Positions 1-8,914 of a DNA stretch of 64,000 nucleotides are shown in pieces (within the stretch, counting starts at the first letter, position 1; the number at the start of each line of letters is the position of its first letter). The translations under genes and the position numbers were made by a program. This DNA is from Burkholderiales bacterium 39-55-53 (GTDB taxonomy: Bacteria; Pseudomonadota; Gammaproteobacteria; Burkholderiales; Burkholderiaceae_C). Location of the stretch: assembly GCA_002282445.1 (NCBI GenBank), contig NCJK01000001.1, positions 372,001 through 436,000 on the forward strand. Direction: 5' to 3'. Under the pieces are notes generated by a model. It saw only the letters and a program-made list of their open reading frames with translations. It did not search any database and had not been told where the DNA came from.

Positions 1-680
1 GACTGGAACTTGTCGGGGTTGGCCTTGTAATAAGCCTCGATGTCTGCATCGGTGGGGTTGATTTGAGCCACAAAATCAGCAGGCGTGAAACGCGCCACTT
101 GCACTTGGCGTTGTTCATAAAACGCGTTCAAGGTCACATCCGCCAAAGCTGCTGAGCTAAAGCTCGTCACACCGATGCCAGACATGACTTGACGTGAGGC
201 CAAATCACTGCGCACTTGTGCTTCGAATGATTCAGGCGACATACCCTGTGTGCCCAACAGTTGGCGATAGCGCTCCATGTCCAGCGTGCCATCTGGTCGA
301 CGCAAAGCGGCGATGGTGGGGTTTTGTTGCAACTCGGCAGCCAAGCGTGCATCGCTAGCACCCAAACGCAACTGAGTCGCGGCAACTTGCAGCAAGCGGT
401 CACGCACCAAACGCTCCAATGTGCTGTATTTCGCCTCGGGTGTGTCAAACAGCTTCACATCCACATTGGGCATGCTGCTTTGCATGCGCTCAACTTGACT
501 GCGATGAGCAGCATCCCACTCACCTTGCGTGATGTCTTGTCCTGCCACCACGGCAACAGTCGCGCCCCCCTCACGGAAGCTGTTGTAGCCCTCTAGGCCA
601 AACAATACGAAGGACGGGAAGATCAATAGGAACAGCAAGAACTGCATGATCCGTGTGTGCTTGCGAACAAAATCAAACAT
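1..680 (-). CDS. ppiD: Periplasmic folding chaperone PpiD (SurA-N family), 3' end outside window
   Basis: Read on the minus strand from ATG at 680 there are about 226 codons; the gene continues past base 1. The start MFDFVRKHTRIMQFLLF is followed by one hydrophobic segment (about residues 12-30), typical of the inner-membrane anchor of PpiD. The next ~190 residues resemble the SurA-like chaperone N-domain (for example RLGASDARLAAELQQNP, QVARFTPADF). The parvulin-type peptidyl-prolyl isomerase domain would lie further downstream and is not visible. In the family the protein sits at the SecYEG exit and helps fold outer-membrane and periplasmic proteins. It follows hupB and tRNA-Val, a common proteobacterial order, but a terminator at 717-744 separates it from them. 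The family call is strong; catalytic status cannot be judged here. Confidence 0.88.
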   Translation of the reverse strand, partial: MFDFVRKHTRIMQFLLFLLIFPSFVLFGLEGYNSFREGGATVAVVAGQDITQGEWDAAHRSQVERMQSSMPNVDVKLFDTPEAKYSTLERLVRDRLLQVAATQLRLGASDARLAAELQQNPTIAALRRPDGTLDMERYRQLLGTQGMSPESFEAQVRSDLASRQVMSGIGVTSFSSAALADVTLNAFYEQRQVQVARFTPADFVAQINPTDADIEAYYKANPDKFQ

Positions 681-716
681 GTGGTGGACTCATCGTGAAG
701 TGTGAGGGGCCAAGAA

Positions 717-744
717 AAAAGGCGAACATCTGAGTTCGCCTTTT
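717..744 (-). terminator. Rho-independent terminator after hupB-tRNA-Val
   Basis: The 7-bp arms GGCGAAC (721-727) and GTTCGCC (734-740) enclose a 6-base loop. On the minus strand the hairpin is followed by a run of six T, while the plus strand has only four. It lies just past the tRNA-Val 3' end and before the ppiD start, so it should end the hupB-tRNA transcript. Confidence 0.8.
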
Positions 745-751
745 GAATGGG

Positions 752-827
752 TGGTGGGTGCTGACGGGGTCGAACCGCCGACCTACTGCGTGTAAGGCAG
801 CCGCTCTGCCAACTGAGCTAAGCACCC
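752..827 (-). tRNA. tRNA-Val (anticodon UAC), CCA encoded
   Basis: On the minus strand the acceptor arm GGGTGCT pairs with AGCACCC. The D-arm has AGCTCAGTTGGCAGAGC, the anticodon loop is CTTACAC with anticodon TAC, and the T-arm has GGTTCGACC. The 3' CCA is encoded in the DNA. It begins 15 bases after the hupB stop codon, so it is probably cotranscribed with hupB and ended by the adjacent terminator. Confidence 0.97.
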
Positions 828-842
828 AACCGAAACCGCGAA

Positions 843-1115
843 TTAGTTCAAGGCGTCTTTCAAGCCTTTGCCTGGACGGAACTTTGGCACCTTGGCTGCT
901 TTGATCTTGATGGCTTCGCCTGTACGTGGGTTACGGCCAGTACGAGCGGCACGCTTGCCAACTGCAAATGTACCGAAACCAACCAAAGAAACTGTGCCGC
1001 CCTTTTTCAAGGTGGTCTTCACTGCGCCGATGGTGGACTCGAGTGCGCGAGTGGCAGCAGCTTTAGAAATGTCTGCGTGCTTGGCAATGTGCTCAATCAG
1101 TTCTGTCTTATTCAC
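843..1115 (-). CDS. hupB: DNA-binding protein HU-beta
   Basis: A 90-residue histone-like protein of full family length. It starts [21 protein letters not shown] and carries the HU signature [22 protein letters not shown], the beta-arm that inserts into the DNA minor groove, and ends [15 protein letters not shown] bends and compacts the nucleoid and supports replication, repair and transcription. SD-like GAGGGGA stands about 8 bases before the ATG. The upstream region contains GCTAGT-TT-ACTAGC (1160-1173), whose role is unknown. tRNA-Val follows directly. Confidence 0.98.
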   Translation of the reverse strand: MNKTELIEHIAKHADISKAAATRALESTIGAVKTTLKKGGTVSLVGFGTFAVGKRAARTGRNPRTGEAIKIKAAKVPKFRPGKGLKDALN

Positions 1116-1256
1116 AAAAATCCCCTCTCAATGAGATGTGATGTTAGTCAATGATGAGTGCTAGTTTACTAGCTCTACGGTATGCGTCGCTGCTGAAGGT
1201 GTCTCGCCTTGTGTCGCAGCATGTTTGAAATTCTAGTCGTTTTTTGAAGCTAAAAA

Positions 1257-2342
1257 TTACAAGGCTTCAGCAATTGCACGTCCTAAATCGGCGGTACTAG
1301 CGTTACCCCCAATGTCTGGTGTCTTAGGTGCGCCACTCTTGGGATCGAGCACCTTCTCAATCGCCGCCATCACAGCATCGTGTGCATCCTTATGGCCTAA
1401 GAACTCCAGCATCATCGCGCCACACCAAATTTGGCCGATGGGATTGGCAATGCCTTTACCCGCGATATCTGGTGCTGAACCGTGCACAGGCTCAAACAAC
1501 GAGGGGAACTTACGGTCCGGGTTCAAGTTGGCGCTGGGCGCAATGCCGATCGTGCCGGTGCATGCGGGGCCTAAGTCGCTCAAGATGTCGCCAAACAAAT
1601 TGCTGGCCACCACCACATCAAAGAAGTCAGGGCGTTGCACAAAGTGCGCGGTCAAGATGTCGATATGGAACTTGTCCACGTTGATGCCAGGATAGTTCTT
1701 GGCCATTTCAACCACACGCTCATCCCAATAAGGCATGGTGATGGCAATGCCGTTGGATTTGGTGGCGCTGGTCAAATGCTTTTTAGGTCGGGTTTGGGCC
1801 AACTCAAACGCAAACTTCAACACGCGGTCTACGCCAATGCGTGACATGACCGTTTCTTGCATCACGATTTCGCGCTCAGTGCCGGGGTACATGCGGCCAC
1901 CAATGCTGGAGTACTCACCCTCGGTGTTTTCACGCACGATGTACATGTCAATCTCGCCAGGCTGACGCGGTGTGCCGTCACGGCGCACCACGGGTGCGAT
2001 GATGCCCGGCATCAAACGTGCGGGGCGCAGGTTGATGTACTGGTCAAACTCACGGCGGAACATCAACAGCGAGCCCCACAGCGAAATGTGGTCTGGAATT
2101 TTGTCGGGCCAACCCACTGCACCAAAGAAGATGGCATCGTGGCCGCCGATTTGGTCTTTCCAATCGTCGGGCAGCATCTTGCCGTGCTTCTCGTAATAGT
2201 CCCAGCTCGAAAAATCAAAGTGGTCGTACTTTAGGTCAATGCCAAATTTACGGGCCGCTGCGTCCATGACGCGAATGCCTTCGGGCATGACTTCTTTGCC
2301 AATGCCGTCACCGGCGATCACTGCAATGCGTTTTTGGCTCAT
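1257..2342 (-). CDS. Tartrate / D-malate dehydrogenase (isocitrate-isopropylmalate dehydrogenase superfamily)
   Basis: A 361-residue NAD-dependent beta-decarboxylating dehydrogenase. It has the N-terminal IAVIAGDGIGKEVMPEG, the substrate-loop Arg region RPARLMPG...IVRENTEGEYSSIGG, the catalytic-lysine region SATKSNGIAITMPYWDERV, the metal-binding aspartates in NLFGDILSDLGP, and the NAD-binding FEPVHGSAPDIAGKGIANP. Missing leucine- and isocitrate-specific features, together with the FFGAVGWPDKIPDHISLWG stretch, fit the TtuC/DmlA branch acting on tartrate, D-malate or related 2-hydroxyacids. ATG at 2342 is preferred because AAGGG lies 6 bases upstream; an in-frame TTG at 2348 lacks a spaced SD. 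The exact substrate cannot be read from sequence. The gene stands alone, with no visible dicarboxylate transporter beside it. Confidence 0.85.
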   Translation of the reverse strand: MSQKRIAVIAGDGIGKEVMPEGIRVMDAAARKFGIDLKYDHFDFSSWDYYEKHGKMLPDDWKDQIGGHDAIFFGAVGWPDKIPDHISLWGSLLMFRREFDQYINLRPARLMPGIIAPVVRRDGTPRQPGEIDMYIVRENTEGEYSSIGGRMYPGTEREIVMQETVMSRIGVDRVLKFAFELAQTRPKKHLTSATKSNGIAITMPYWDERVVEMAKNYPGINVDKFHIDILTAHFVQRPDFFDVVVASNLFGDILSDLGPACTGTIGIAPSANLNPDRKFPSLFEPVHGSAPDIAGKGIANPIGQIWCGAMMLEFLGHKDAHDAVMAAIEKVLDPKSGAPKTPDIGGNASTADLGRAIAEAL

Positions 2343-2379
2343 CTTCAACCCTTAGCAAAAATTCACAAACATTCAAAAA

Positions 2380-3267
2380 TTAAGCGGCGATTTTAGGAGG
2401 TCGCACCACCAAGCTCACCCCTGCAGCGGTCACCACAATGCCTGCCAGCGTCACCAAGGTGATGGGCTCGTTGAACAAAACCCAAGCCATCACAGCCGTG
2501 GTCGGTGGTACCAAGTACAACAAACTGGTCACCGAAGCCGCTGCGCCACGTTGGATGAGGATGTAGAACAACGAGCTGCCGCCCAAGGTCAACACCAACA
2601 CGGCCCACACCATGGCCCAGATCATTTCAGAGTTCCACAAAGCAACTTCTGTTTCCATCAAGGCCAATGGCAAGGTCACCAAATAAGCGGCCATGAGCTG
2701 TACGGCATTGGCGCTGCGCACATCGCAGGGCTGGACAAATCGTTTTTGATACAGCGTGCCTGTGGTGATGGACACCAAAGCCATGGTGATCATGGTCAGG
2801 CTCCACGGTGTGACTTCAATGCCACCTTCAAGCTTGCGCGACACCACCATGGCCAAACCGACAAAACCCAAGGCCAAGCCTTGCCATTGACGACGGGTCA
2901 CATGCCCGCCTCGGGCCGACAACCAAATGGCGGTGATGACCGGCTGCAACCCGACAATCAAAGCAGTCAGACCAGCGCCCATGCCCACTTTCACGGCGGC
3001 CCACACCCCACCCAAATAACCGGCATGCATCAACACGCCCGTGACAGCCAAATGCCACCACTGCGCCCTGCCCTGCGGCCAAGGCACACGCGCCCATTTG
3101 ACCCACAGTACAAAACACAGAATGGAAAAAACGTAGCGCCACAACAAGAAGGTGAAGGGTGGCGAGTTGGGCATGCCGTAGCGCGCCACGATGAAGCCGG
3201 TGCTCCAAATCAACACAAAGAGCCAAGGCATGGCGTTGAGCCATGCAAGCCTGCGCTGCTCAGGCAT
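2380..3267 (-). CDS. EamA-family (DMT superfamily) inner-membrane transporter
   Basis: A 295-residue protein with about ten hydrophobic segments in two repeated halves, the standard EamA layout of RhaT/YdcZ-like drug/metabolite exporters. Typical elements are LFVLIWSTGFIVARYGMP in TM1, and LTALIVGLQPVITAIWLSARG and LLYLVPPTTAVMAWVLFNEP at equivalent places in each half. These proteins usually export amino acids or small metabolites; the substrate is not predictable. Its ATG overlaps the pgsA stop by one base (TAATG), so the pair is probably cotranscribed, though the two functions are not obviously linked. Confidence 0.88.
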   Translation of the reverse strand: MPEQRRLAWLNAMPWLFVLIWSTGFIVARYGMPNSPPFTFLLWRYVFSILCFVLWVKWARVPWPQGRAQWWHLAVTGVLMHAGYLGGVWAAVKVGMGAGLTALIVGLQPVITAIWLSARGGHVTRRQWQGLALGFVGLAMVVSRKLEGGIEVTPWSLTMITMALVSITTGTLYQKRFVQPCDVRSANAVQLMAAYLVTLPLALMETEVALWNSEMIWAMVWAVLVLTLGGSSLFYILIQRGAAASVTSLLYLVPPTTAVMAWVLFNEPITLVTLAGIVVTAAGVSLVVRPPKIAA

Positions 3268-3830
3268 TACTTGGCGTGGTCCAAGATATCAGGCCAAGCC
3301 TTTTGCAGGTAGTACACCATCGACCATACGGTCAACACGCCTGCAATCCAAATCAACACCGTGCCCCACAAGGCCGTGTCAATCACGCCTAGGATTTGGC
3401 CGTCGTAGAGCAAGAAAGGAATGGCCACCATTTGCACCATGGTCTTCAACTTGCCCAGCACATGCACAGCCACACTCCGAGAAGCGCCAATTTGGGCCAT
3501 CCACTCACGCAAAGCTGAAATGGCAATTTCGCGGCCAATGATGATCAACGCCACCAACACATCGGCACGACCGAGGTGCACCAAGATCAGCAACGAGGCA
3601 CACACCAAAAATTTATCAGCCACTGGGTCAAGGAATGCGCCAAAGGCCGAGGACTGATTGAGTTTGCGAGCCAAGTAGCCATCGAGCCAATCGGTCAACG
3701 CAAACACCACAAACATCACGGTGGCCCACAGGTTGCGCTCGGCGGTTTCGATCGGTAAATAAAACAACCCCACGATGAGCGGTATGGCCGCTATGCGCGT
3801 CAATGTCATGAGCGTGGGAATGGTCCACAT
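3267..3830 (-). CDS. pgsA: CDP-diacylglycerol--glycerol-3-phosphate 3-phosphatidyltransferase
   Basis: A 187-residue inner-membrane CDP-alcohol phosphotransferase that makes phosphatidylglycerophosphate, the committed step to phosphatidylglycerol and cardiolipin. The signature D-G-x2-A-R-x8-G-x3-D-x3-D is complete (DGYLARKLNQSS followed by FGAFLDPVADK). The protein starts MWTIPTLMTLTRIAAIPL like other PgsA. A longer in-frame start at 3887 would run into dnaE and adds a segment unlike the family, so ATG at 3830 is chosen, 8 bases after the dnaE stop. dnaE, pgsA and the EamA gene are tightly packed on the same strand. Confidence 0.95.
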   Translation of the reverse strand: MWTIPTLMTLTRIAAIPLIVGLFYLPIETAERNLWATVMFVVFALTDWLDGYLARKLNQSSAFGAFLDPVADKFLVCASLLILVHLGRADVLVALIIIGREIAISALREWMAQIGASRSVAVHVLGKLKTMVQMVAIPFLLYDGQILGVIDTALWGTVLIWIAGVLTVWSMVYYLQKAWPDILDHAK

Positions 3831-3838
3831 AGATGTGT

Positions 3839-6800
3839 TTACTCGTAAATGATGTGTGATTGTCCGTCGTGGGCCTGTGCCATCCAACTGGCCAAGGCCG
3901 CGTCACTGGGGAAAAACTTGACGTTGTCGCCCAACTGTACGTCAGCCGTGGCCCCGTCACGCAGCAGCTTCAATCGTACGCCCATACCCCGCACCAGCTC
4001 GCCCTGCTCGGATTGCTCCACTTTGGCTGGGTGGTCGCGCAACATGCGCGCAATGTCAGGCGAAGTGCCGTTGACCGTGACACTCAGGTATTTCCCAAAG
4101 CGGCAACGCGCTTGCTCAAGACTCCACACCTGTTGGATAGACAAACGCAAACCACCCGAGAAGCGGTCTGGCTGCGCCTTGCCCATGATGATGACCAGTT
4201 CATCATCTTTCAAAGTATTGCGGTAGGTGTTGGTGGTGGCCTCGTCTGCCGTGGCTTCGATCACCGCTGATTTGTCGTCGAGCTTGAAGATAGCCAGCTT
4301 GCCGCGCTGGCCGTTGATCACGCGCATATCACTCACGATGCCCGACAGCAACTGCGGCTCGCGTGAATCCATCAAATCTTCAATACGGGTGCGGGCAAAG
4401 CGGCGCACCTCGCGCTCGACTTCGTCAAACAAATGGCCGGACAAGTAAAAGCCCAAGGCCACCTTCTCGTGCGTGAGGCGTTCTTTCACACCCCAAGGCA
4501 GCATTTCCACATACTCTGGCTCTTGCGTGCTGGAGCCGTGGGCGTCTTCGCCCATCATGTCAAACAAGCCGCCTTGGTTGGCGTTGGCTTCGCTGGCAGA
4601 GGCAAAGTCAAATGCGCGCTCGACGCTGGCCAACAGCTCGGCGCGGTTGAGGTGCAAGTTGTCGAACGCACCGGCTTTGATCAGGGCTTCGACCGTGCGC
4701 TTGTTTAAACGGCTGCGGTCCACGCGGCGGCAGAAATCAAACAAGCTGGTGAATGGCCCGTCTTCGCGCGCAGCGACGATAGCCTCGATGGCTTGTTGAC
4801 CCGAGCCTTTGATAGCACCTAAACCGTAGCGAATGACTTTGTCTGAAATAGGCTCAAAGCGGTAGAAACCGCGATTCACATCGGGCGCTTCAAACGTGAG
4901 GCCCATCTTGTGCGCGTCTTCAAACAACACCTTGAGCTTGTCGGTGTTGTCCATTTCTACCGTCATGTTGGCGCAGAAGAACTCGGCCGTGTAATGCACC
5001 TTCAACCAGCCGGTGTGATAGGCCAGCAGCGAGTAAGCAGCGGCGTGCGACTTGTTAAAGCCGTAGCCCGCAAACTTCTCCATCAAGTCAAAGATTTCGT
5101 CCGCTTTGTCTTGGGTGATGTTGTTCTTGGCAGCACCCGCGCGGAAAATTTCGCGGTGCTCCGCCATCTCTTCGGGCTTCTTCTTACCCATCGCACGGCG
5201 CAACATGTCAGCGCCGCCGAGTGAGTAGCCGCCCAAAATCTGCGCGGTCTGCATCACCTGCTCTTGATACACCATGATGCCGTAGGTCTCAGACAGCATC
5301 TGCGCGACCATGGGGTGCGGATATTCAATCTCTTCGCGGCCATGCTTACGCGCCACAAAGCTTGGAATCAAATCCATCGGGCCTGGACGATACAAAGCGT
5401 TCAACGCAATCAAGTCTTCCAAGCGCGTGGGACGCGCATCGCGCAACATGCCCTGCATGCCGCGACTTTCAAACTGGAACACAGCTTCGGTCTTGCCGTC
5501 TTGGAACAGTTCGTAGGTGCGCTTGTCGTCGAGCGGGATGTTCTCGAAGGCGAAGTTCTCTTGGCCTTTATGACGCGCCATGATGAACTCGCGCGCGATC
5601 TCCAAAATGGTCAGCGTGGCCAAGCCCAAAAAGTCGAACTTCACCAAGCCAGCGGCTTCCACGTCGTCTTTGTCAAACTGGCTCACCGCCGATTCACTGC
5701 CGGGCTGTTGGTACAGCGGGCAAAAGTCGGTCAGCTTGCCTGGGGCAATCAACACACCACCGGCGTGCATGCCCACGTTACGCGTCATGCCTTCGAGCTT
5801 TTGCGCCAGCTCCAACAAGGTTTTGACTTCATCTTCTTTGGCCAAACGCTCAGCCAAGATGGGCTCGACCTCAATCGCACCGGCAATGGTGATGTGCTGA
5901 CCAGGCTTGTTCGGAATCAAGCCACTGATGCCCTTGCAGAAGGTGTAGCTCATGTCGAGCACACGGCCCACGTCACCAATCGCAGCACGTGCAGCCATCG
6001 TGCCGAAGGTGGCAATTTGCGACACGGCTTCGCGGCCGTATTTGTCTTTCACGTAGTCAATCACGCGGTCGCGGTTGGTTTGGCAAAAGTCAATGTCAAA
6101 GTCGGGCATGGATACCCGCTCTGGGTTCAAGAAACGCTCGAACAGCAAGTTGTATTGCAGCGGGTCAAGGTCGGTGATTTTCAGCGCATACGCCACCAGC
6201 GAGCCAGCACCCGAACCACGGCCGGGGCCCACAGGGCAGCCATTGGCTTTGGCCCACTGAATGAAGTCACCCACGATCAAGAAGTAGCCGGGAAAGCCCA
6301 TGTTCAAAATCGTGGTCAGCTCAAACTCTAGGCGTTCCACATAACGTGGGCGCTCTTCATCGCGTTTGGCTTCAACGGGGTACAGGTGACGCAAGCGCTC
6401 TTCCAAACCTTCATGCGACACGTGACGGAAATACTCTTCCACCGACATCACCACACCGTTGACGGGTGGGATGGGGAAGTTGGGCAGCTGCGGCTTACCC
6501 AACACCAAGGTCAGGTTGCAACGCTTGGCAATTTCGGCGGTGTTGGCAATGGCGCTGGGCACATCGGCAAACAGCTCGCACATTTGCGCGGATGATTTGA
6601 AATACTGCTCGCGCGTGAACTTGCGCACACGGCGTTGGTTACCCAAGATTTCGCCTTCGGCAATACACACACGCGCTTCATGCGCTTCGTAGTCGTCGGG
6701 CTCGGTGAACTGCACAGGGTGTGTGGCCACCACGGGCAGGCTCAAGCGAGCTGCCAGTTGCACGGCGGCAGACACATGGGTTTCGTCATCCGCACGGCCT

Positions 6801-7309
6801 GCGCGTTGCAGCTCAATGTAAAAGCGATGCGGGAAGATGCCCGCCAATTGCAAAGCCACTTCGCCAGCACGTGTGGTGTCACCCTGCACCAAGGCTTGGC
6901 CCACAACACCAGCTTGCGCGCCTGACAAAGCGATCAAGCCTTGCGACAACTCTTGCAGCCATTCCACCTTTGTCACGGCCACCGCCTTGTGCACGTTTTG
7001 CGTCCAGCCACGGCTGATGAGCTCGCACAGGTTCAAGTAGCCCTGATGGTTTTGCACCAACAACACCATGCGCGAGGTCTGCGCGGCGTCTTGGGTCAGG
7101 CTTTCTAGGTAAATCTCAGCACCAATGACGGGCTTGACGCCCTTGCCGCGGGTTTCTTTGTAAAACTTGATGGCACCGTACAGGTTGTTGATGTCGGTGA
7201 TGGCCAGCGCGGGCTGCTGGTCGGCTGCGGCTGCTTTCACCACCTCGTCGATGCGGTTGGTCCCGTCAACGACAGAAAATTCGGAGTGAAGGCGCAAGTG
7301 AACAAACAT
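3839..7309 (-). CDS. dnaE: DNA polymerase III subunit alpha (replicative polymerase)
   Basis: A 1156-residue DnaE1-type catalytic subunit. The N-terminal PHP domain starts MFVHLRLHSEFSVVDG; then come the palm with GPGRGSGAGSLVAYAL and the catalytic aspartates of PDFDIDF, the fingers and tandem HhH regions, and a C-terminal OB-fold (LLSGIVSDMRVINGQRGK). Length and order match the chromosomal replicase. Upstream in-frame starts reach to 7522, but they overlap trhO and add a non-homologous tail, so ATG at 7309 is used. It is divergent from trhO with a 42-base gap and followed by pgsA. Confidence 0.97.
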   Translation of the reverse strand: MFVHLRLHSEFSVVDGTNRIDEVVKAAAADQQPALAITDINNLYGAIKFYKETRGKGVKPVIGAEIYLESLTQDAAQTSRMVLLVQNHQGYLNLCELISRGWTQNVHKAVAVTKVEWLQELSQGLIALSGAQAGVVGQALVQGDTTRAGEVALQLAGIFPHRFYIELQRAGRADDETHVSAAVQLAARLSLPVVATHPVQFTEPDDYEAHEARVCIAEGEILGNQRRVRKFTREQYFKSSAQMCELFADVPSAIANTAEIAKRCNLTLVLGKPQLPNFPIPPVNGVVMSVEEYFRHVSHEGLEERLRHLYPVEAKRDEERPRYVERLEFELTTILNMGFPGYFLIVGDFIQWAKANGCPVGPGRGSGAGSLVAYALKITDLDPLQYNLLFERFLNPERVSMPDFDIDFCQTNRDRVIDYVKDKYGREAVSQIATFGTMAARAAIGDVGRVLDMSYTFCKGISGLIPNKPGQHITIAGAIEVEPILAERLAKEDEVKTLLELAQKLEGMTRNVGMHAGGVLIAPGKLTDFCPLYQQPGSESAVSQFDKDDVEAAGLVKFDFLGLATLTILEIAREFIMARHKGQENFAFENIPLDDKRTYELFQDGKTEAVFQFESRGMQGMLRDARPTRLEDLIALNALYRPGPMDLIPSFVARKHGREEIEYPHPMVAQMLSETYGIMVYQEQVMQTAQILGGYSLGGADMLRRAMGKKKPEEMAEHREIFRAGAAKNNITQDKADEIFDLMEKFAGYGFNKSHAAAYSLLAYHTGWLKVHYTAEFFCANMTVEMDNTDKLKVLFEDAHKMGLTFEAPDVNRGFYRFEPISDKVIRYGLGAIKGSGQQAIEAIVAAREDGPFTSLFDFCRRVDRSRLNKRTVEALIKAGAFDNLHLNRAELLASVERAFDFASASEANANQGGLFDMMGEDAHGSSTQEPEYVEMLPWGVKERLTHEKVALGFYLSGHLFDEVEREVRRFARTRIEDLMDSREPQLLSGIVSDMRVINGQRGKLAIFKLDDKSAVIEATADEATTNTYRNTLKDDELVIIMGKAQPDRFSGGLRLSIQQVWSLEQARCRFGKYLSVTVNGTSPDIARMLRDHPAKVEQSEQGELVRGMGVRLKLLRDGATADVQLGDNVKFFPSDAALASWMAQAHDGQSHIIYE

Positions 7310-7351
7310 GGGTTGAGATTGTAGGGACACCCCGTTACTTAGAATGGCTGG

Positions 7352-8143
7352 GTGAACCAAATCCTGAATATTTCTTGCTACAAATTCGTCGCGCTGCCCG
7401 ACGCCCAAGACCTGCGCCAGCCTTGTTTGGACAACGCCTTGGCGCGCCAGCTCAAAGGCACGATTCTGATTGCAGAAGAAGGCATTAATTTCTTTTTGGC
7501 TGGCAGCGCCAACGATGTGCACGGCTTTGTGGACTGGCTGCGCTCAGACGCCCGTTTTGCCGACCTCGCCCCCAAAGAAAGCTGGTCTAACACCCAGCCG
7601 TTTCGAAAAATGCTGGTGAAGGTGAAAAACGAAATCATCCGCATGAACCACCCCAGCATTCGCCCCGCCGAAGGCCGCGCACCCGCTGTCACACCTGAGA
7701 CCGCCAAACGCTGGTTGGACCAAGGCCATGACGACGAAGGCCGCCCTGTGGTGACGCTGGACACGCGCAACCAATTTGAAGTGGATGCCGGCACGTTCAA
7801 GAACACCATCAACTGGGGCATCACCAAGTTCACCGAGTTTCCAGATGCGGTGCAGGCGCACTTAGACGAGTTGCAAGACAAAACTGTGATCAGCTTTTGC
7901 ACGGGCGGCATTCGCTGCGAAAAAGCGGCCATCTACATGCGCAACGCGGGCCTGCCCCATGTGTATCAGCTTGAAGGCGGCATCCTCAAATACTTTGAAG
8001 AAGTGGGCAACGACCACTACGACGGCGGCTGCTTTGTGTTTGATGAGCGCCGTGCCGTGGGCGCGGACCTCAGCGCCACGGGCTTGGCACCCGATGGCAG
8101 CTTTCCGATCAGTCCTCCAGCAGAGCCAACACCTCAGACTTGA
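7352..8143 (+). CDS. trhO: tRNA uridine(34) hydroxylase / rhodanese-like TrhO
   Basis: A 263-residue YceA-family protein. An N-terminal ferredoxin-like domain (IAEEGINFFLAGS) is followed by a rhodanese domain with the active-site loop FCTGGIRCEKA, whose first Cys is catalytic. Family members hydroxylate U34 of several tRNAs as the first step of 5-methoxy/carboxymethoxy-uridine formation. The start is GTG; the nearest upstream ATG (7344) runs into a stop after three codons. The 3' end overlaps the convergent DUF599 gene by 35 bases. Confidence 0.93.
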   Translation: MNQILNISCYKFVALPDAQDLRQPCLDNALARQLKGTILIAEEGINFFLAGSANDVHGFVDWLRSDARFADLAPKESWSNTQPFRKMLVKVKNEIIRMNHPSIRPAEGRAPAVTPETAKRWLDQGHDDEGRPVVTLDTRNQFEVDAGTFKNTINWGITKFTEFPDAVQAHLDELQDKTVISFCTGGIRCEKAAIYMRNAGLPHVYQLEGGILKYFEEVGNDHYDGGCFVFDERRAVGADLSATGLAPDGSFPISPPAEPTPQT

Positions 8144-8807
8144 ACTCGCGGCTGTACAAGATACCCACCACCAACAACGTGGCCAACACAAGCATGGTGG
8201 GCGAGAAGAACCAGCCCAAAGCAGCAAACGAGAAATAGTAGGCGCGCAAGCCGCCGTTAAACGTCTCAGCAGCCAAGCCTGTCATGGCAGCAGCTCGGTC
8301 TGCATAGCGTTCACGATTACCTGCCACGCCGCTGGCAAAGTCTTCTGCAGGCGGCATGCCGCCGATCAACAAGGCCACAAATGTGTACTGACGCATCGAC
8401 CATGAAAAGCGGAAAAACGCGTACACAAAAATCATCACCAAGACCAAGATCTTGAATTCAAACACCAGAATGGGCGTTTGCTCGGCAAACGGGATTTCGC
8501 GCACCAGCTCTGCTGCTTTGTCGGTCGTTCCCAACAAGGCAAACAAACCACCCAAAATCAAAATAGTGGTGGAGCAAAAAAATGCAGGTGTGGCCGACAA
8601 GGTTTGCGTGATGATGCCGTCCAGCATGCGCGGGTCACGCGCTGTGGTTTGCATCATCCACTTGTGACGGTAGCGGTTGGTCATGGCCAAGATGGAATGC
8701 TGACCATCGCTTCTGTACTTCGCAAACAAAGCGTAGCCCACCCACAAAGAGATAAAAAATCCTAAGGCGAGCCAGTCGGCCCACGGCAGCATTTGCAAAA
8801 TTTTCAT
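8109..8807 (-). CDS. DUF599 family membrane protein
   Basis: A 232-residue protein with about four hydrophobic segments (residues 8-26, 75-95, 115-135, 200-222) and the DUF599 pattern HSILAMTNRYRHKWM near residue 40, FAYFFRFSWSMRQYTF-like sequence near 135, and AAMTGLAAETFNGGLRAYYF near 180. No biochemical function is known for the family. It sits in the inner membrane and converges on trhO, with which it shares 35 bases. The terminator at 8828-8857 lies upstream of it and belongs to wrbA, so this gene should have its own promoter. Confidence 0.85.
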   Translation of the reverse strand: MKILQMLPWADWLALGFFISLWVGYALFAKYRSDGQHSILAMTNRYRHKWMMQTTARDPRMLDGIITQTLSATPAFFCSTTILILGGLFALLGTTDKAAELVREIPFAEQTPILVFEFKILVLVMIFVYAFFRFSWSMRQYTFVALLIGGMPPAEDFASGVAGNRERYADRAAAMTGLAAETFNGGLRAYYFSFAALGWFFSPTMLVLATLLVVGILYSREFKSEVLALLED

Positions 8808-8827
8808 GCCTTGATGCTACCCAAAGA

Positions 8828-8857
8828 AAAAGGGCAGCTCTGATGAACTGCCCTTTT
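8828..8857 (-). terminator. Rho-independent terminator after wrbA
   Basis: The 10-bp arms AAAAGGGCAG (8828-8837) and CTGCCCTTTT (8848-8857) flank a 10-base loop, with a T-run on the minus strand. It sits about 60 bases past the wrbA stop and just before the DUF599 start. Confidence 0.82.
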
Positions 8858-8914
8858 ATTTCTTGCCCCGCACATCACGGGTGTGACGCGGTTGACGGCG
8901 TTGATTAGCGGAAA

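Noticed and set aside
1160-1173. Inverted repeat GCTAGT-TT-ACTAGC upstream of hupB
   Set aside because: Only 6-bp arms and no partner repeat or known factor; kept as a remark, not as an operator.
5264-6331. A 355-residue plus-strand open frame inside dnaE
   Set aside because: It is a mirror frame of the strongly conserved dnaE gene; its His/Gln/Val-rich composition is typical of such shadows.
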